DNA from: Leishmania mexicana MHOM/GT/2001/U1103
Lineage: Eukaryota; Euglenozoa; Kinetoplastea; Trypanosomatida; Trypanosomatidae
Direction: 5' to 3'
Length of the DNA: 64,000 bases
Assembly: GCF_000234665.1 (NCBI RefSeq)
Contig: NC_018333.1
Span: forward strand, 118,501 to 182,500
Made by a program: the position numbers and the translations under genes. This document shows, in pieces, positions 49,727 to 58,810 of this stretch. The notes beneath the pieces were generated by a model. The model made no database searches, was not told where the DNA came from, and saw only the letters and a program-made list of their open reading frames with translations. Position 1 is the first letter of the stretch. The number at the start of each line of letters is the position of its first letter.

Positions 49727-52417
49727 TCAGCGCACATATGCGCCCATTTCGACCTTGAGGCTGGACACGTAACCAACGATGCGGCGCACCTTTTCCGCCT
49801 CCAGCTTCGCCGTGAAGCTGTCCGGCGCTAGGCTGATGCTCGCCACCGCACGCGTCGAAGGCACAGGTGTCCGCCCAACTGTGGTGACGAGCGCGGACCA
49901 CGAGTGCGACTCGTACCGGTGCTGCGCCGTCTCCAGCGTCTCTCGCACATCGGCGACCCACTGCTTTACCGGCAGCTTCACCGCCGGCGCCATCTTTAGC
50001 AGGGCTGATAAGATGTACGCCTGTGGGTAGAGGAACGTTTCGAAGGCACCTGCGCTGTGCTCCGACTCGGCGACCAGAGACTTGAGATAGGTGCGCAGCT
50101 CCTCAGTTGCGCTGGCGGCCTCAGGCGCCACCTCGCCGAGGGAGTCCACGTAAGCGCGCAACACGCCGGCCAGCGGCTGCACCGCCGGCAAGTACTCAAC
50201 CGAGGCTGAAGGGGTGCCTAGGCGGCTGCTGTACAAGACCGGGGCAGCTGCCGCATCGCTGTCCGCACGTGCGTTCTTTCCCTTGCGCAACTTGCTCGCC
50301 TGGACCGCAGCTTCGCGGTGAGAACTGACGGCTGCCAAGTCGTGCACGAGGAAGATGGACGAGAGCAGTTGCAGGCTGCGGCGCACCTGCCAATTCCGCG
50401 ACGGCACAACAACGAGAGAGTCTGTGAGCTGCTGGACGGTGGAGGAGTGGATGTTGCCCAGCACCATCGACTTGGCGACGACCCAATCCGTGTTGTCAAT
50501 GAGCGTGTCGGCTGCTCCAGCGGCGCTCAGGCGCTCCCACGCCGCCCACAGCCCCTCGACACGGACCTTTAACGACTCTTTCACGTCCTTCTGTGTCTGG
50601 CACTCAAGCAGCGCGGAAGTGAACTCGTTGGCCGGGCACTGCCAGCGGTAGAGTGAGTTGGTCTGCGCCGCCTCAAAGCGCTGCACATCCTGCATGGCTG
50701 GCCAAGACGTGTAGTTGAACACTTTAGCACGCAGTAAGCTACAGTCTCGCTCTTGCAGGCTGTAGTAGTCCTCTGCCCAGCAGTCCCAGTTCGTGACATC
50801 CTCCAGCGCTAGCCCAGCCAGCAGCGGCCAGTATCCCACATGCGCCATCGTGTCCCGCTGGACGTTCTTGAAGGCGAGCTGGTGCAGCGCCGCGCGCTCG
50901 GTGAGGCCGAGCAGGTTCGCAAAGCTCACCGCGTAGATGAGCCACGTCGGGTTGTTCATGCGGCGGTCCACCATCCTCATCAAGTCGAGGCCCTCAACGA
51001 GGTATGAGTAGTCTGGGGAGGTCTTGTCAGCCGCGTAGCAGCGCAGGGCGATGTTCAAGGCAACGGTGACGTACCCGTCACACAGCCCCTCCTCACTCCA
51101 CGCAAGGCTCTCGGAGAGGTGCCTGCTTCTTTGGTAGGCCTCCACGCATTCACGGAACAGCGCACGAGGCACGCCAGCTGCTGGTGTCTCCTCCCACGAG
51201 CCCACAAGGCAGCGGAGGCCGAGGATGCGGCGTGTGTGCACATCTACCTCATCCCTCGTTGCCGCAGAGGCGCAAGAGCGCGACCACTCGTACACGCTTG
51301 CCGCGATCGCCGGTGTAAGGAAGGTGGAGATATCAAGGTAGCAGCTCGGCTTGCGGTAGAAGCGCTCCACGTACGCGATCACGCGCTCCTGCACATCCGT
51401 TGACTGAAGCGAGTGCAGCAAGTCCAGCTCCGCAAGGTAGGGGCCGCGCCGATGCTTGTTTGGATGCTTTGACTCCTCCTGCTCTTGCAGCTCGCGCGCC
51501 AGTTGAACCGCCTCCTCCAGCGAGTGATGAGCCGTGGTGCAATCGACGGTGGTGCGCATCTCTGGTGCGGGGCCAAGCACCTCCAACGCAGAAGCTTCAC
51601 CTACCCCTTCCCCTGCACCAGTGTCAGCAGCGGGCACCAGCGTGTCCTTGTAGATGGTGAAGGAAGCCCAGTTATCGCTCTCCTGGCTCCAAAGATAACG
51701 CGCCACCGCATTCGCCGCCGACACCCGCCCAGCCTTCTGCAGCATCCGAGCCAGCGTCTCGAGGCGTGTCGCGAGAAGCCCGATCTTTGCGGCACGCTCA
51801 CTCAGCAGGAAGTCCACGGCGGCGGCGTACTGGCCCTGTTGTGCAAGCACGTCGACGTAGGTCTGCACTGTCGACGGAACAATATGCCCTTTCTCCGTCA
51901 GTACGGCCGCATCCAGAAGTTTCGTTGAGAGCTTCAGCAGTATGTGGTCGGAGCTGTCGGCGGGCACCTGTGCCAGCATCGCCTGCAACATCCACACCTG
52001 GTACTTGGGGTCGCTGTACTGACGGTACAGCTGCATGGCCGCCTGCTGCACCTTCGCATACGCACCCATGCGGGTGTACGTCTGCACTAGGTTTTCCGAG
52101 ATTTGACGTTCGTTCTGCAGCGGCTTCAAGCGCTCGTACGTCGCCACAAGGGCATCCCAGCAGCAACAATTTTGCAGGACGTGCACCAGTGCGTTGACAG
52201 CCTTCGGCTTCGTGATGTTCCTCTCGCTCAAGGCAATAGCCTTGGCTTTCGCGAGGCGGTAGTTGCCGTTTCGCATCACGATGAGAGCCTCAGCCGCGCG
52301 GAGGTTGTCGTCATCAGGGAACTTCTGCAGTGCCGTCTCCAGCGCACCCTCCGCCTGAGCGATCTGACGTGCGTCGATCAGGTCGAAGATGCGCACCGCG
52401 GCGCGCTCGGCGTCCAT
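49727..52417 (-). CDS. NatB auxiliary subunit NAA25/Mdm20-like
   Basis: An 896-residue helical-repeat protein starting at the first ATG. The N-terminus (IFDLIDARQIAQAEGALE, then FPDDDNLRAAEALIVMRNG) is a TPR-like array matching the start of NAA25/Mdm20, where paired helices repeat about every 34-40 residues to residue 250. ADSSDHILLKLSTKLL lies near 155-170. The centre and C-terminus continue as helical repeats with no catalytic motif. In yeast and animals this subunit wraps around the catalytic subunit NAA20 and anchors the complex to ribosomes. That complex acetylates nascent Met-Asp, Met-Glu, Met-Asn and Met-Gln N-termini. The length agrees with family members (about 800-970). The protein is soluble, with no targeting signal. 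The partner NAA20 is not in this window. Confidence 0.85.
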   Translation of the reverse strand: MDAERAAVRIFDLIDARQIAQAEGALETALQKFPDDDNLRAAEALIVMRNGNYRLAKAKAIALSERNITKPKAVNALVHVLQNCCCWDALVATYERLKPLQNERQISENLVQTYTRMGAYAKVQQAAMQLYRQYSDPKYQVWMLQAMLAQVPADSSDHILLKLSTKLLDAAVLTEKGHIVPSTVQTYVDVLAQQGQYAAAVDFLLSERAAKIGLLATRLETLARMLQKAGRVSAANAVARYLWSQESDNWASFTIYKDTLVPAADTGAGEGVGEASALEVLGPAPEMRTTVDCTTAHHSLEEAVQLARELQEQEESKHPNKHRRGPYLAELDLLHSLQSTDVQERVIAYVERFYRKPSCYLDISTFLTPAIAASVYEWSRSCASAATRDEVDVHTRRILGLRCLVGSWEETPAAGVPRALFRECVEAYQRSRHLSESLAWSEEGLCDGYVTVALNIALRCYAADKTSPDYSYLVEGLDLMRMVDRRMNNPTWLIYAVSFANLLGLTERAALHQLAFKNVQRDTMAHVGYWPLLAGLALEDVTNWDCWAEDYYSLQERDCSLLRAKVFNYTSWPAMQDVQRFEAAQTNSLYRWQCPANEFTSALLECQTQKDVKESLKVRVEGLWAAWERLSAAGAADTLIDNTDWVVAKSMVLGNIHSSTVQQLTDSLVVVPSRNWQVRRSLQLLSSIFLVHDLAAVSSHREAAVQASKLRKGKNARADSDAAAAPVLYSSRLGTPSASVEYLPAVQPLAGVLRAYVDSLGEVAPEAASATEELRTYLKSLVAESEHSAGAFETFLYPQAYILSALLKMAPAVKLPVKQWVADVRETLETAQHRYESHSWSALVTTVGRTPVPSTRAVASISLAPDSFTAKLEAEKVRRIVGYVSSLKVEMGAYVR

Positions 52418-52539
52418 TGCGTCCTGCGATATGATTACCTGTGCTTATTATGTGTATGTCGCGGGTGGGGAAGCGCAGACGGGGCTGCGCAGCGTATCTT
52501 GACGGGCCCGTCACCTTTGTGCGTTGTGCTGCGTCACAC

Positions 52540-52571
<32 letters not shown>

Positions 52572-53275
52572 ATGCCACCCTTCGTCCTGCTAGGTAGTGC
52601 GCTGGTGTGCGTGTGGGTGTAAGTGTATGCGGGTTTGCGCGCTTGCTTTGGTTGTGTGTTTCAGGCAGCGCAGCCCGTGTCCGCGAGAAGAGGGGCACCG
52701 CAGAGAAACAAAGGACGCATTCATGGCACGCCCGGTGGAAAGACAGCTCCATCCACCGGAGAGAGGGAGACAAGTAAACCATATAAAACCCCCGTGTGGA
52801 GTCACAGAATAGGGTCGGCTGCGGCAAAACGGGGAGGAGACGCACGAGCGGCAACGATAGTTACAGCACTCAGAGAGCCTCAATGCGCCACAGTGCAAAG
52901 GTCGAACTGCAGGTGCACCGAGAGGTGCTTGAGCAGCCCGTACACGTACATTCGTGCGTGTGCGTGCGTGCCAAGGACCCGCTAGAGAACGCGTTGTCAA
53001 GGGCGCGCATCATGCGCTTCGCTGGTGCCTTTCCAGAGCACTTTGGGCACCGACAATGCGCAACTGCCGCGTGTGCAACGCGTCCTTCACGTACCAAACA
53101 GTATGGTGGCACATTCTGCGTCCCATCCGCCTTCTCCATTTTGCAGAGACAAACACACAGCGAGCTTGTAAACAGAGGGACAGTGCGGCGCACCCGCAAA
53201 GGACAGAAAACCAAGAGCAGCGCTGAGGAAGACGAGGACCGACCGGGAATGGTGCGCACGCGCACACGCGCGCGC
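52418..53275. other. Gene-free interval with TG tract
   Basis: No gene is seen. A TG run at 52541-52560 followed by a CG/TG patch lies upstream of the NAA25 start. A plus-strand frame at 52796-53395 runs into the ALG gene antisense and is not credible. Confidence 0.6.
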
Positions 53276-54589
53276 CTACTCGCCCTTCACCCTCTCTCCG
53301 CTCGCAGAACGCCCGGTCAGCACGAGCCGAAGCGCCTCCTGAAGCTGCGCGGCATTCATACCACCGTGTGGTCGAAGCGTTGTCAGGTCAAGTAACGGCA
53401 GCCTCTCCGCCAGCTCAGCAACTTGAACGCAGAAGAGAAAGCCACCGTTGGCCAGAGCCTCAGCGAGATCCAGCTGGTGGTCAGACATCAGCTGACGATT
53501 CGGCACCACCACCAAGGGCTGCTGCGCTTGCAGTCCTTCCAAGATGGTGCCGGCACCAGCGTGGGTGATGACGAGGGTAGCACCACGAATCACGGCGTCC
53601 AGGCAAGGTCGGTACGGGAAGGCCTCCACGAGGAGGCCCCCGCAGCTCCACTGTTGCGTCGGATGAGAAGCATCTGCGCCAGCGGCTGTCGGCAGGGCGG
53701 GCAGGAGAGTCGCCTCTGGAGGTGCTACCACCTCAGCGGTGCCATGCTGCACGTAGAGGCGCTTGATGCCGAAACGCTGGCGCAGGGCGGCGCAAACGCC
53801 GGGCTGCACCACCGCCTGCACCAAAGAGGAGAACTTTGTCGACCCCACCGTCACCAGCGCGTAGGCCTCCTGCTCGGCAGCAAGAGACCGGAGGCGATTC
53901 GGTGCGCCGTCTGTGACACGCGCTTCCTGCGATCCAACGTGCACCAGCGTGCCGCGGCGGCGGCGTCGAGCCACAGCTCTCTCCAGAGCCCGCCAGTGCA
54001 CCGTAAAGACGTCTGCCAGCCATGGCGCCAGCAGGCGCCCTGTCAGGGATAGGTGCGATACGCACGTGAAGGACTCCATGTAGACAATGGCAGGGCGCCC
54101 GTACCACCACGGCGCGCACGATGCCACGCAAACGGCCGCCGCGATTACAGGCACGCACACGCCAGGGCCATTTGTGAGCAGCACGTCCGGCTTCTCAGCG
54201 CAAACAAGCCGAAAGCACGCGAGGGTTGCCCTGATTGTTGTGATGATCGACGTCAGGTAGCTCTGGCCCACCTCGCGCGCACGTGGAATGGTGTACACTA
54301 TGACGCGCCTCTCGAAGCGCTGCTGCTCCAGCTGTGAGGCCAAGCTGGCTGAGTGTGGATCGGTGGCGCTCACAACGTAGAACGGACGCGTGTCTAACCA
54401 GTAAGACAACGGTAGCTCCGTAATAGCGCGCAGCATCTCACTCGTGTGTCCACCAGAGCCCAGCACCACACCAACCTTCATGGCGCCTCGGTGCGGCGAC
54501 CGCATTGCGAGGGGCACGTAACGCACAACACTGTGCCATAGAGACGCCAGGAACGCACATCCGAGAAGAAGAGCAACGAGAAACCACAT
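53276..54589 (-). CDS. ALG14-ALG13 fusion UDP-GlcNAc transferase
   Basis: A 437-residue enzyme for the second step of lipid-linked oligosaccharide synthesis, adding GlcNAc to GlcNAc-PP-dolichol on the cytosolic ER face. In yeast and animals it is made of two proteins. Here the Alg14-like part comes first. An N-terminal membrane anchor (about 1-25) precedes VVLGSGGHTSEM near 41-52, LLTNGPGVCVP near 137-147 and VYMESFTCVS near 169-178. The Alg13-like part follows after a basic linker. ALVTVGSTKF lies near 244-253, LVITHAGAGTILE near 339-351 and VVVPNRQLMSDHQLDLA near 360-376, the last two being the UDP-sugar-binding signatures of GT-B enzymes. Both halves look intact, so the fusion should be self-sufficient. 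The start is the first ATG and directly opens the membrane anchor. Confidence 0.93.
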   Translation of the reverse strand: MWFLVALLLGCAFLASLWHSVVRYVPLAMRSPHRGAMKVGVVLGSGGHTSEMLRAITELPLSYWLDTRPFYVVSATDPHSASLASQLEQQRFERRVIVYTIPRAREVGQSYLTSIITTIRATLACFRLVCAEKPDVLLTNGPGVCVPVIAAAVCVASCAPWWYGRPAIVYMESFTCVSHLSLTGRLLAPWLADVFTVHWRALERAVARRRRRGTLVHVGSQEARVTDGAPNRLRSLAAEQEAYALVTVGSTKFSSLVQAVVQPGVCAALRQRFGIKRLYVQHGTAEVVAPPEATLLPALPTAAGADASHPTQQWSCGGLLVEAFPYRPCLDAVIRGATLVITHAGAGTILEGLQAQQPLVVVPNRQLMSDHQLDLAEALANGGFLFCVQVAELAERLPLLDLTTLRPHGGMNAAQLQEALRLVLTGRSASGERVKGE

Positions 54590-55298
54590 CTGCCTCTATT
54601 TTCGCGTGTGCACCCGTGTGTGTGCGTGCGTATGCATGTGTGTGTTTGTGTGTGTGCTTCGAGCAGAGTCGGGATAAGAGAAGGGCCGCACGCCATCACT
54701 GACACAATCCTTCACGGGCGCACCAAGAAGAGAGGGAAGAGGGGCGGGGGCGGCAGCAGCAGAGGACGTGGTAGAGGCGGCACGTGAGCGAGGAAACGCA
54801 CAGGCGAACAACACGAAAGGCTGCGCAGGGGGATGAAAAAAAAGCGTGGCGGCGTAGCGCACCAGACCCAAGTCAGTGCTTCCATCTGCAAACCAGGAGG
54901 TGGAGTATTCGACGTGGGGGAAAAGGGGTCCAACACCTCCTCGCCCCCTCGCTTCGCTGCTCATGTTCTCATGCCTCCCGGATCTGTTGCTGGGGAAGGA
55001 AGGCTCGCGCACTGGCTGCATTCGGAAGGGATCGGAAAAGCGGTCAACACAATGGCGCAGCAACATAGCTACACCACACAGAGCACGCATAACGCGCAGC
55101 ACAATTGTCGCAGTCCCACTTGCGCTCCCACTGTGTGCGTGCGTGCGGCCTCGCGTGAATGGACGCCACAGTCAACGCAAGTTTGCACCGGGGAGGAGAG
55201 GTCGCAGTCTGCAGCTGCCAATCCTCGCTGCTTTGGTGCTGAGGTCAAAGCATCGTCGGCACGAAACCCAAAACAACGCAGACGCACATGAGCGGATG
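54590..55298. other. Gene-free interval
   Basis: No gene is seen. A degenerate TG stretch at about 54606-54656 lies in the ALG14-ALG13 leader, and a purine tract at 54723-54749 is its likely splicing signal. The remainder would be CBP20 3' UTR. Confidence 0.6.
54710..54749 (-). promoter_or_regulatory. Candidate trans-splice acceptor for ALG14-ALG13
   Basis: On the sense strand a pyrimidine tract (complement of about 54723-54749) is followed after about a dozen bases by the first AG, at 54710-54711. Splicing there would give a leader of about 120 bases. Inference from the polypyrimidine-first-AG rule. Confidence 0.4.
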
Positions 55299-55868
55299 CT
55301 AATTTGTCCGGGCACCTCTGCACTTCGGTGGGGCCTCTACCCAATCGTAGACGACCAGCTCGTCCTCTGCGGTCGAGGCAGGCACGCCCAGCGCGTCGCG
55401 CCGTAGGGCGCCCAAGCCACCGCGACCCTCGTCGAGGTTTTGGCGAACCCCGTCTACCACTTGGCCGCCGTGAGCACCACGCCCCCAGCGGCGACTCCTG
55501 TCGCAGCCCACATCCCAGCTAACAGACACGACGCGGTCGTCCAGTAGTGATCCGTCGAATCCGTGAACCGCCAGTGCCGCTGCCGCCTGTGACTCGAACA
55601 CGACAAAGCAGAACCCGCAAGGAGAGCGTGTCTCCTCGTTGAGGCCCATCACGATATCGCGGACGTGTCCACAGGGGCTAAAATGATTGTACACTTGCTC
55701 CTCCGTCGTGTAGAAGGACAAGTTGCCCACATAGACGGTGGTGCTATAGTTGAGCTGCTCCTGTCGCCGCTCCCGGAACTCCTCCGTCGTCAAGAGAGAC
55801 CGGAGCAACTCGTGGCGATCCACATACTCCATTCGGGGGACCGTGTCCACCAAATCACTTGACATCAT
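55299..55868 (-). CDS. Nuclear cap-binding complex subunit CBP20
   Basis: A 189-residue single-RRM protein. The N-terminal helix region contains YVDRHELLRSLLTTEEF, corresponding to the CBP20 segment that carries a cap-stacking Tyr. The RRM follows with RNP2 TTVYVGNLSF near 44-53 and RNP1 CGFCFVVFES near 85-94. It then has the family-typical VHGFDGSLLDDRVVSVSWD, in which the last Trp-Asp is a cap-contact region. The C-terminal tail is Gly/Arg-rich at first, then acidic. CBP20 binds the 5' cap with CBP80 in the nucleus. In trypanosomatids that cap is the hypermethylated cap 4 donated by the spliced leader. Two adjacent ATGs (55868 and 55865) begin the frame. Confidence 0.92.
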   Translation of the reverse strand: MMSSDLVDTVPRMEYVDRHELLRSLLTTEEFRERRQEQLNYSTTVYVGNLSFYTTEEQVYNHFSPCGHVRDIVMGLNEETRSPCGFCFVVFESQAAAALAVHGFDGSLLDDRVVSVSWDVGCDRSRRWGRGAHGGQVVDGVRQNLDEGRGGLGALRRDALGVPASTAEDELVVYDWVEAPPKCRGARTN

Positions 55869-56983
55869 CTCTAACAGGGCTCAGTGCTGATGCCCGCGAC
55901 GCGTCGGGGGAGGAGGGGGGTCGAAGGGTGAAAGGCCAAAAGGACAGAAGGTGAAGAAGAGGAGGGGATGTCGAGACAGACACGATGAGTTCCTGCGTGG
56001 GGGGAGGGGGGAGATACGGGTGGTAGGGCCGCAGGGACAGAGACGCACGTGCGCATACAGCCACTGGCTGGCACGAATTGTGCCTGCTGTCGCCCTCCCT
56101 CTCGGTCCGACGCACAGCAGGTACTGCACGTGCGTCGTCGGTGCCCACATGGAACAAAATGCCGCATGCGTGTGTGGGCATGTGCGCATCGATAAGTGAC
56201 TGACTGGGCTTTCCTGCGTGTATGTCGGGGTACGCCTCTCCAGTAGCGATGCGAAGGAGAAGTCACCCAAGCAGGCGGGGCGGGTGGCAACTACGAAGCG
56301 ATAATAATAATAAGCCGATCATCGGTTAAGCGCTCGAAGAGGTGACAAGGGAAATGGAGCACGGAAGGCGGGGTCAGAGATGGGAAGAAAACGTGAGGGG
56401 AGGGGGCAAGGTCGTACACAAGCACACGGACACCCACATCACGCACCTCGCTCTCCTCGTTTGCCTTCCAGGTTCGACCCCGCCCCTCCCATGCACCATT
56501 TCCCTTGTCACCCCTCCACTCTCCCTTCCCACTGCTTCAGGTGGTCACCAGGACACACGCACACATGCAACTAAGCGAAGCTACACAAAGAAAGCAGCGC
56601 GATGCACAGGCCATAAAACGGTACGCGGCGCAACCGATGATGCACACATGCACACGCGTTCGGAAATTTCGACCAAAGGGCGGAGGGCGGAGGAGAGATG
56701 GAAGCACAGAGCAGCCAGCGCTGCGATATACACAGGAAAAGAAAGTCATTAGGGGAGACCAACAGTCTGCAGCAGCGGACACACATGTTGCGCGCGGGCT
56801 CACCCCTCCCTGAAAGCATCCTCCTGTCTACGGGCTTATGCATGTGTTCAGAAGCGAGTGACTGGTGCAGAATGGGCACTGCGTGTCTCTCTTGGATAGC
56901 CCTGTCCTCAACCCGTCCGATGAGTGGGAGAGAGCCAGAGGGCGTGACACGACACACAAGCATAAGGTGAAACCTAGCAGTGC
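55869..56983. other. Gene-free interval
   Basis: No gene is seen. Purine tracts at 55906-55920 and 55939-55966 lie upstream of CBP20. An ATAATAATAATAA stretch near 56301-56313 and CA-rich patches farther right lie in the probable 3' UTR of the LMBRD2-like gene. Confidence 0.6.
55887..55920 (-). promoter_or_regulatory. Candidate trans-splice acceptor for CBP20
   Basis: A sense-strand pyrimidine tract (complement of 55906-55920) is followed by the first AG at 55887-55888. This would leave a short leader of about 18 bases. A second tract farther upstream (55939-55966) is an alternative. Confidence 0.3.
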
Positions 56984-58810
56984 CTAGGGCTCCCCTTCTC
57001 TGGAAGTCCCGGCAATATGGAAGTTCGTCATCTCTGACCCGTCATCAGCACCGCTGGCGGCGTTGCCGCGCTTCTTCTGGAGGTAGTCACGATAGCGCTG
57101 GCCACGCTTTATATCCGACTCCTCAACGCCATCGCGACCCGGTCTTGCTCTCGGTGACGGACTTGGCGACTTCGCCTCCGTGACGCCCTCTTCTTGAAGG
57201 AATGGTGAGGTCAGCTGGTAGCCCAGCTCTGCCTCGACCAGCTTCCGCCCATCCATGATGCGCTGGCGCACCGCCGGGTTCTCTACGTCGTTCGGGTTAT
57301 GCACCTCGATTCCAACCACGGAAAGCACCTGCTGAGTGAGCTGGAAGAAGACGATGGCGGCGATGAAGGGAATCATGAGCGGCAGCAGCTTGTTCACGTA
57401 GGAGCCGAACAAGAGTCCGATGTCCATATTGCTGCGGTACACATGGCCATAGGCCACATCGACGCGCGTCTCGCTCGCGGTGGACGACAGCCCGGAGATG
57501 AGGAGGAAGTTAAAGCACAGCGGCATCAACAGGCGCACCAGGAAGGTCTCGTTGAAGCAAAGCGAAGCGTTATCAGCAATGCTGGGGTAGATCACGTACA
57601 CGTCGTGCACCTTAAACTGAAAGGCCGCCCAGTAGGCGCAGTACGCCATATAGAAGAGCAGCACAACAGACCCGATGAAGTGAATGGAGCTCTTCATGAC
57701 GAGCTCGATCACGCCAAGCGGCTTTCCGGCCCAGTCCCGCAGCGGCATCGTCAGCTCGCTCCACAGGATGAAAATTGTCAGCACCGAGCAGACAAAGCAC
57801 CCGGTGTAGTAGACGTACTGCCGAATCGGGAACCACATCCGCTTCAGGCGGTTGTTGGTGCCCTTGACACCGCGCACAATCTGATCAAGCGAGTCGCACT
57901 TGCGCACCGTCGAGTTCCAGCGGTAGTTGGCCCGGTTCGCAATCTTGATGGCTTTCTTGAGCCGTTGATTCAGTGTCTCGAGGTGGAGGAGCGACACATC
58001 GTCGCGCTCCGTGGACGGCGCCGTCTTGACGCGCAGGGCTGCGATGTGGTACATGGGAATCTCCCGGTCGGCGGCCGAGATGATCTCCAGCATGAAGGCG
58101 AGGTGAGGGCGGTCCTCCTCCGAGACTTGGGGGTCGATGCTGATGAGCTCTGCCTTGATGGACGCCAAGTCCATCGCGGCCAGGTCGAGGTCCTCCTGAA
58201 TGTCGGTGGCCGCGTACAGTTGGCTACGCAGCAGTCGCTTCGCGTCGGCGTAGCGCCACAGCATACGCGGCACACCAACCAGGCCAGCCGGCATGAACAG
58301 AGTCAAAATAAGCAGGCCCCACGCGTTGGCGAGCGAGATGACGACCTTCATGACCTTCGCGACGGAGCTGTACGAGTTCGTGATTACAACAAAGTAGCCG
58401 AGCGCCGCTAGCACGATGACGATGATGACAGCGTACAGGATAAGGTTCAGCTTGATGGAGTGCAGCACCCGGCCCTTCACGGTGAACTCGCCCACCTCCG
58501 TGTACATCTGCGCCAACGGCAGGGACACCCACGCGCAGAAGTATGTGACAGCGAAGATGGTGATCCAGATGGGTCGCATCCAGTCTTGCTTCTGGCTGGT
58601 GTCGCTCTGCGCTGCCAACGAAGCATCGATATCCACAACCAGCAGTGGGAAGGGTAGCATGCACATGTACAACGCGATCACGTGCCACACCGCGCAGGCA
58701 ATCGGTATCCGCTTAATTGACACCTTCGTGTAGTAGTGGTAGGTTAGCAGACATACCCCGAGGGCCAGCACGAAGAAGACCACCGTCACAGCAATGTACC
58801 CGCCCGACAT
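56984..58810 (-). CDS. LMBR1-family membrane protein (LMBRD2-like)
   Basis: A 608-residue polytopic protein starting at the first ATG. About nine membrane segments are visible. Five occur in the first 190 residues, then a cytosolic loop with coiled-coil-like helices (about 200-335), then four more to about residue 510. ANAWGLLILTL followed by GVPRMLWRYA matches the motif after the fifth segment of LMBRD2. LTIFILWSE and LVRLLMPLCFNFL match later LMBRD2 helices, and VVGIEVHNPNDVENP resembles its C-terminal juxtamembrane part. The closer match is LMBRD2, which has been linked to GPCR signalling, rather than LMBRD1, the lysosomal cobalamin exporter partner. The C-terminal 90 residues are charged and Ser-rich. 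Function in trypanosomatids is unknown. Confidence 0.87.
   Translation of the reverse strand: MSGGYIAVTVVFFVLALGVCLLTYHYYTKVSIKRIPIACAVWHVIALYMCMLPFPLLVVDIDASLAAQSDTSQKQDWMRPIWITIFAVTYFCAWVSLPLAQMYTEVGEFTVKGRVLHSIKLNLILYAVIIVIVLAALGYFVVITNSYSSVAKVMKVVISLANAWGLLILTLFMPAGLVGVPRMLWRYADAKRLLRSQLYAATDIQEDLDLAAMDLASIKAELISIDPQVSEEDRPHLAFMLEIISAADREIPMYHIAALRVKTAPSTERDDVSLLHLETLNQRLKKAIKIANRANYRWNSTVRKCDSLDQIVRGVKGTNNRLKRMWFPIRQYVYYTGCFVCSVLTIFILWSELTMPLRDWAGKPLGVIELVMKSSIHFIGSVVLLFYMAYCAYWAAFQFKVHDVYVIYPSIADNASLCFNETFLVRLLMPLCFNFLLISGLSSTASETRVDVAYGHVYRSNMDIGLLFGSYVNKLLPLMIPFIAAIVFFQLTQQVLSVVGIEVHNPNDVENPAVRQRIMDGRKLVEAELGYQLTSPFLQEEGVTEAKSPSPSPRARPGRDGVEESDIKRGQRYRDYLQKKRGNAASGADDGSEMTNFHIAGTSREGEP

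Noticed and set aside
57299..58411. 370-codon plus-strand frame
   Set aside because: Shadow of the LMBRD2-like gene, His/Arg-rich with no recognisable domain.
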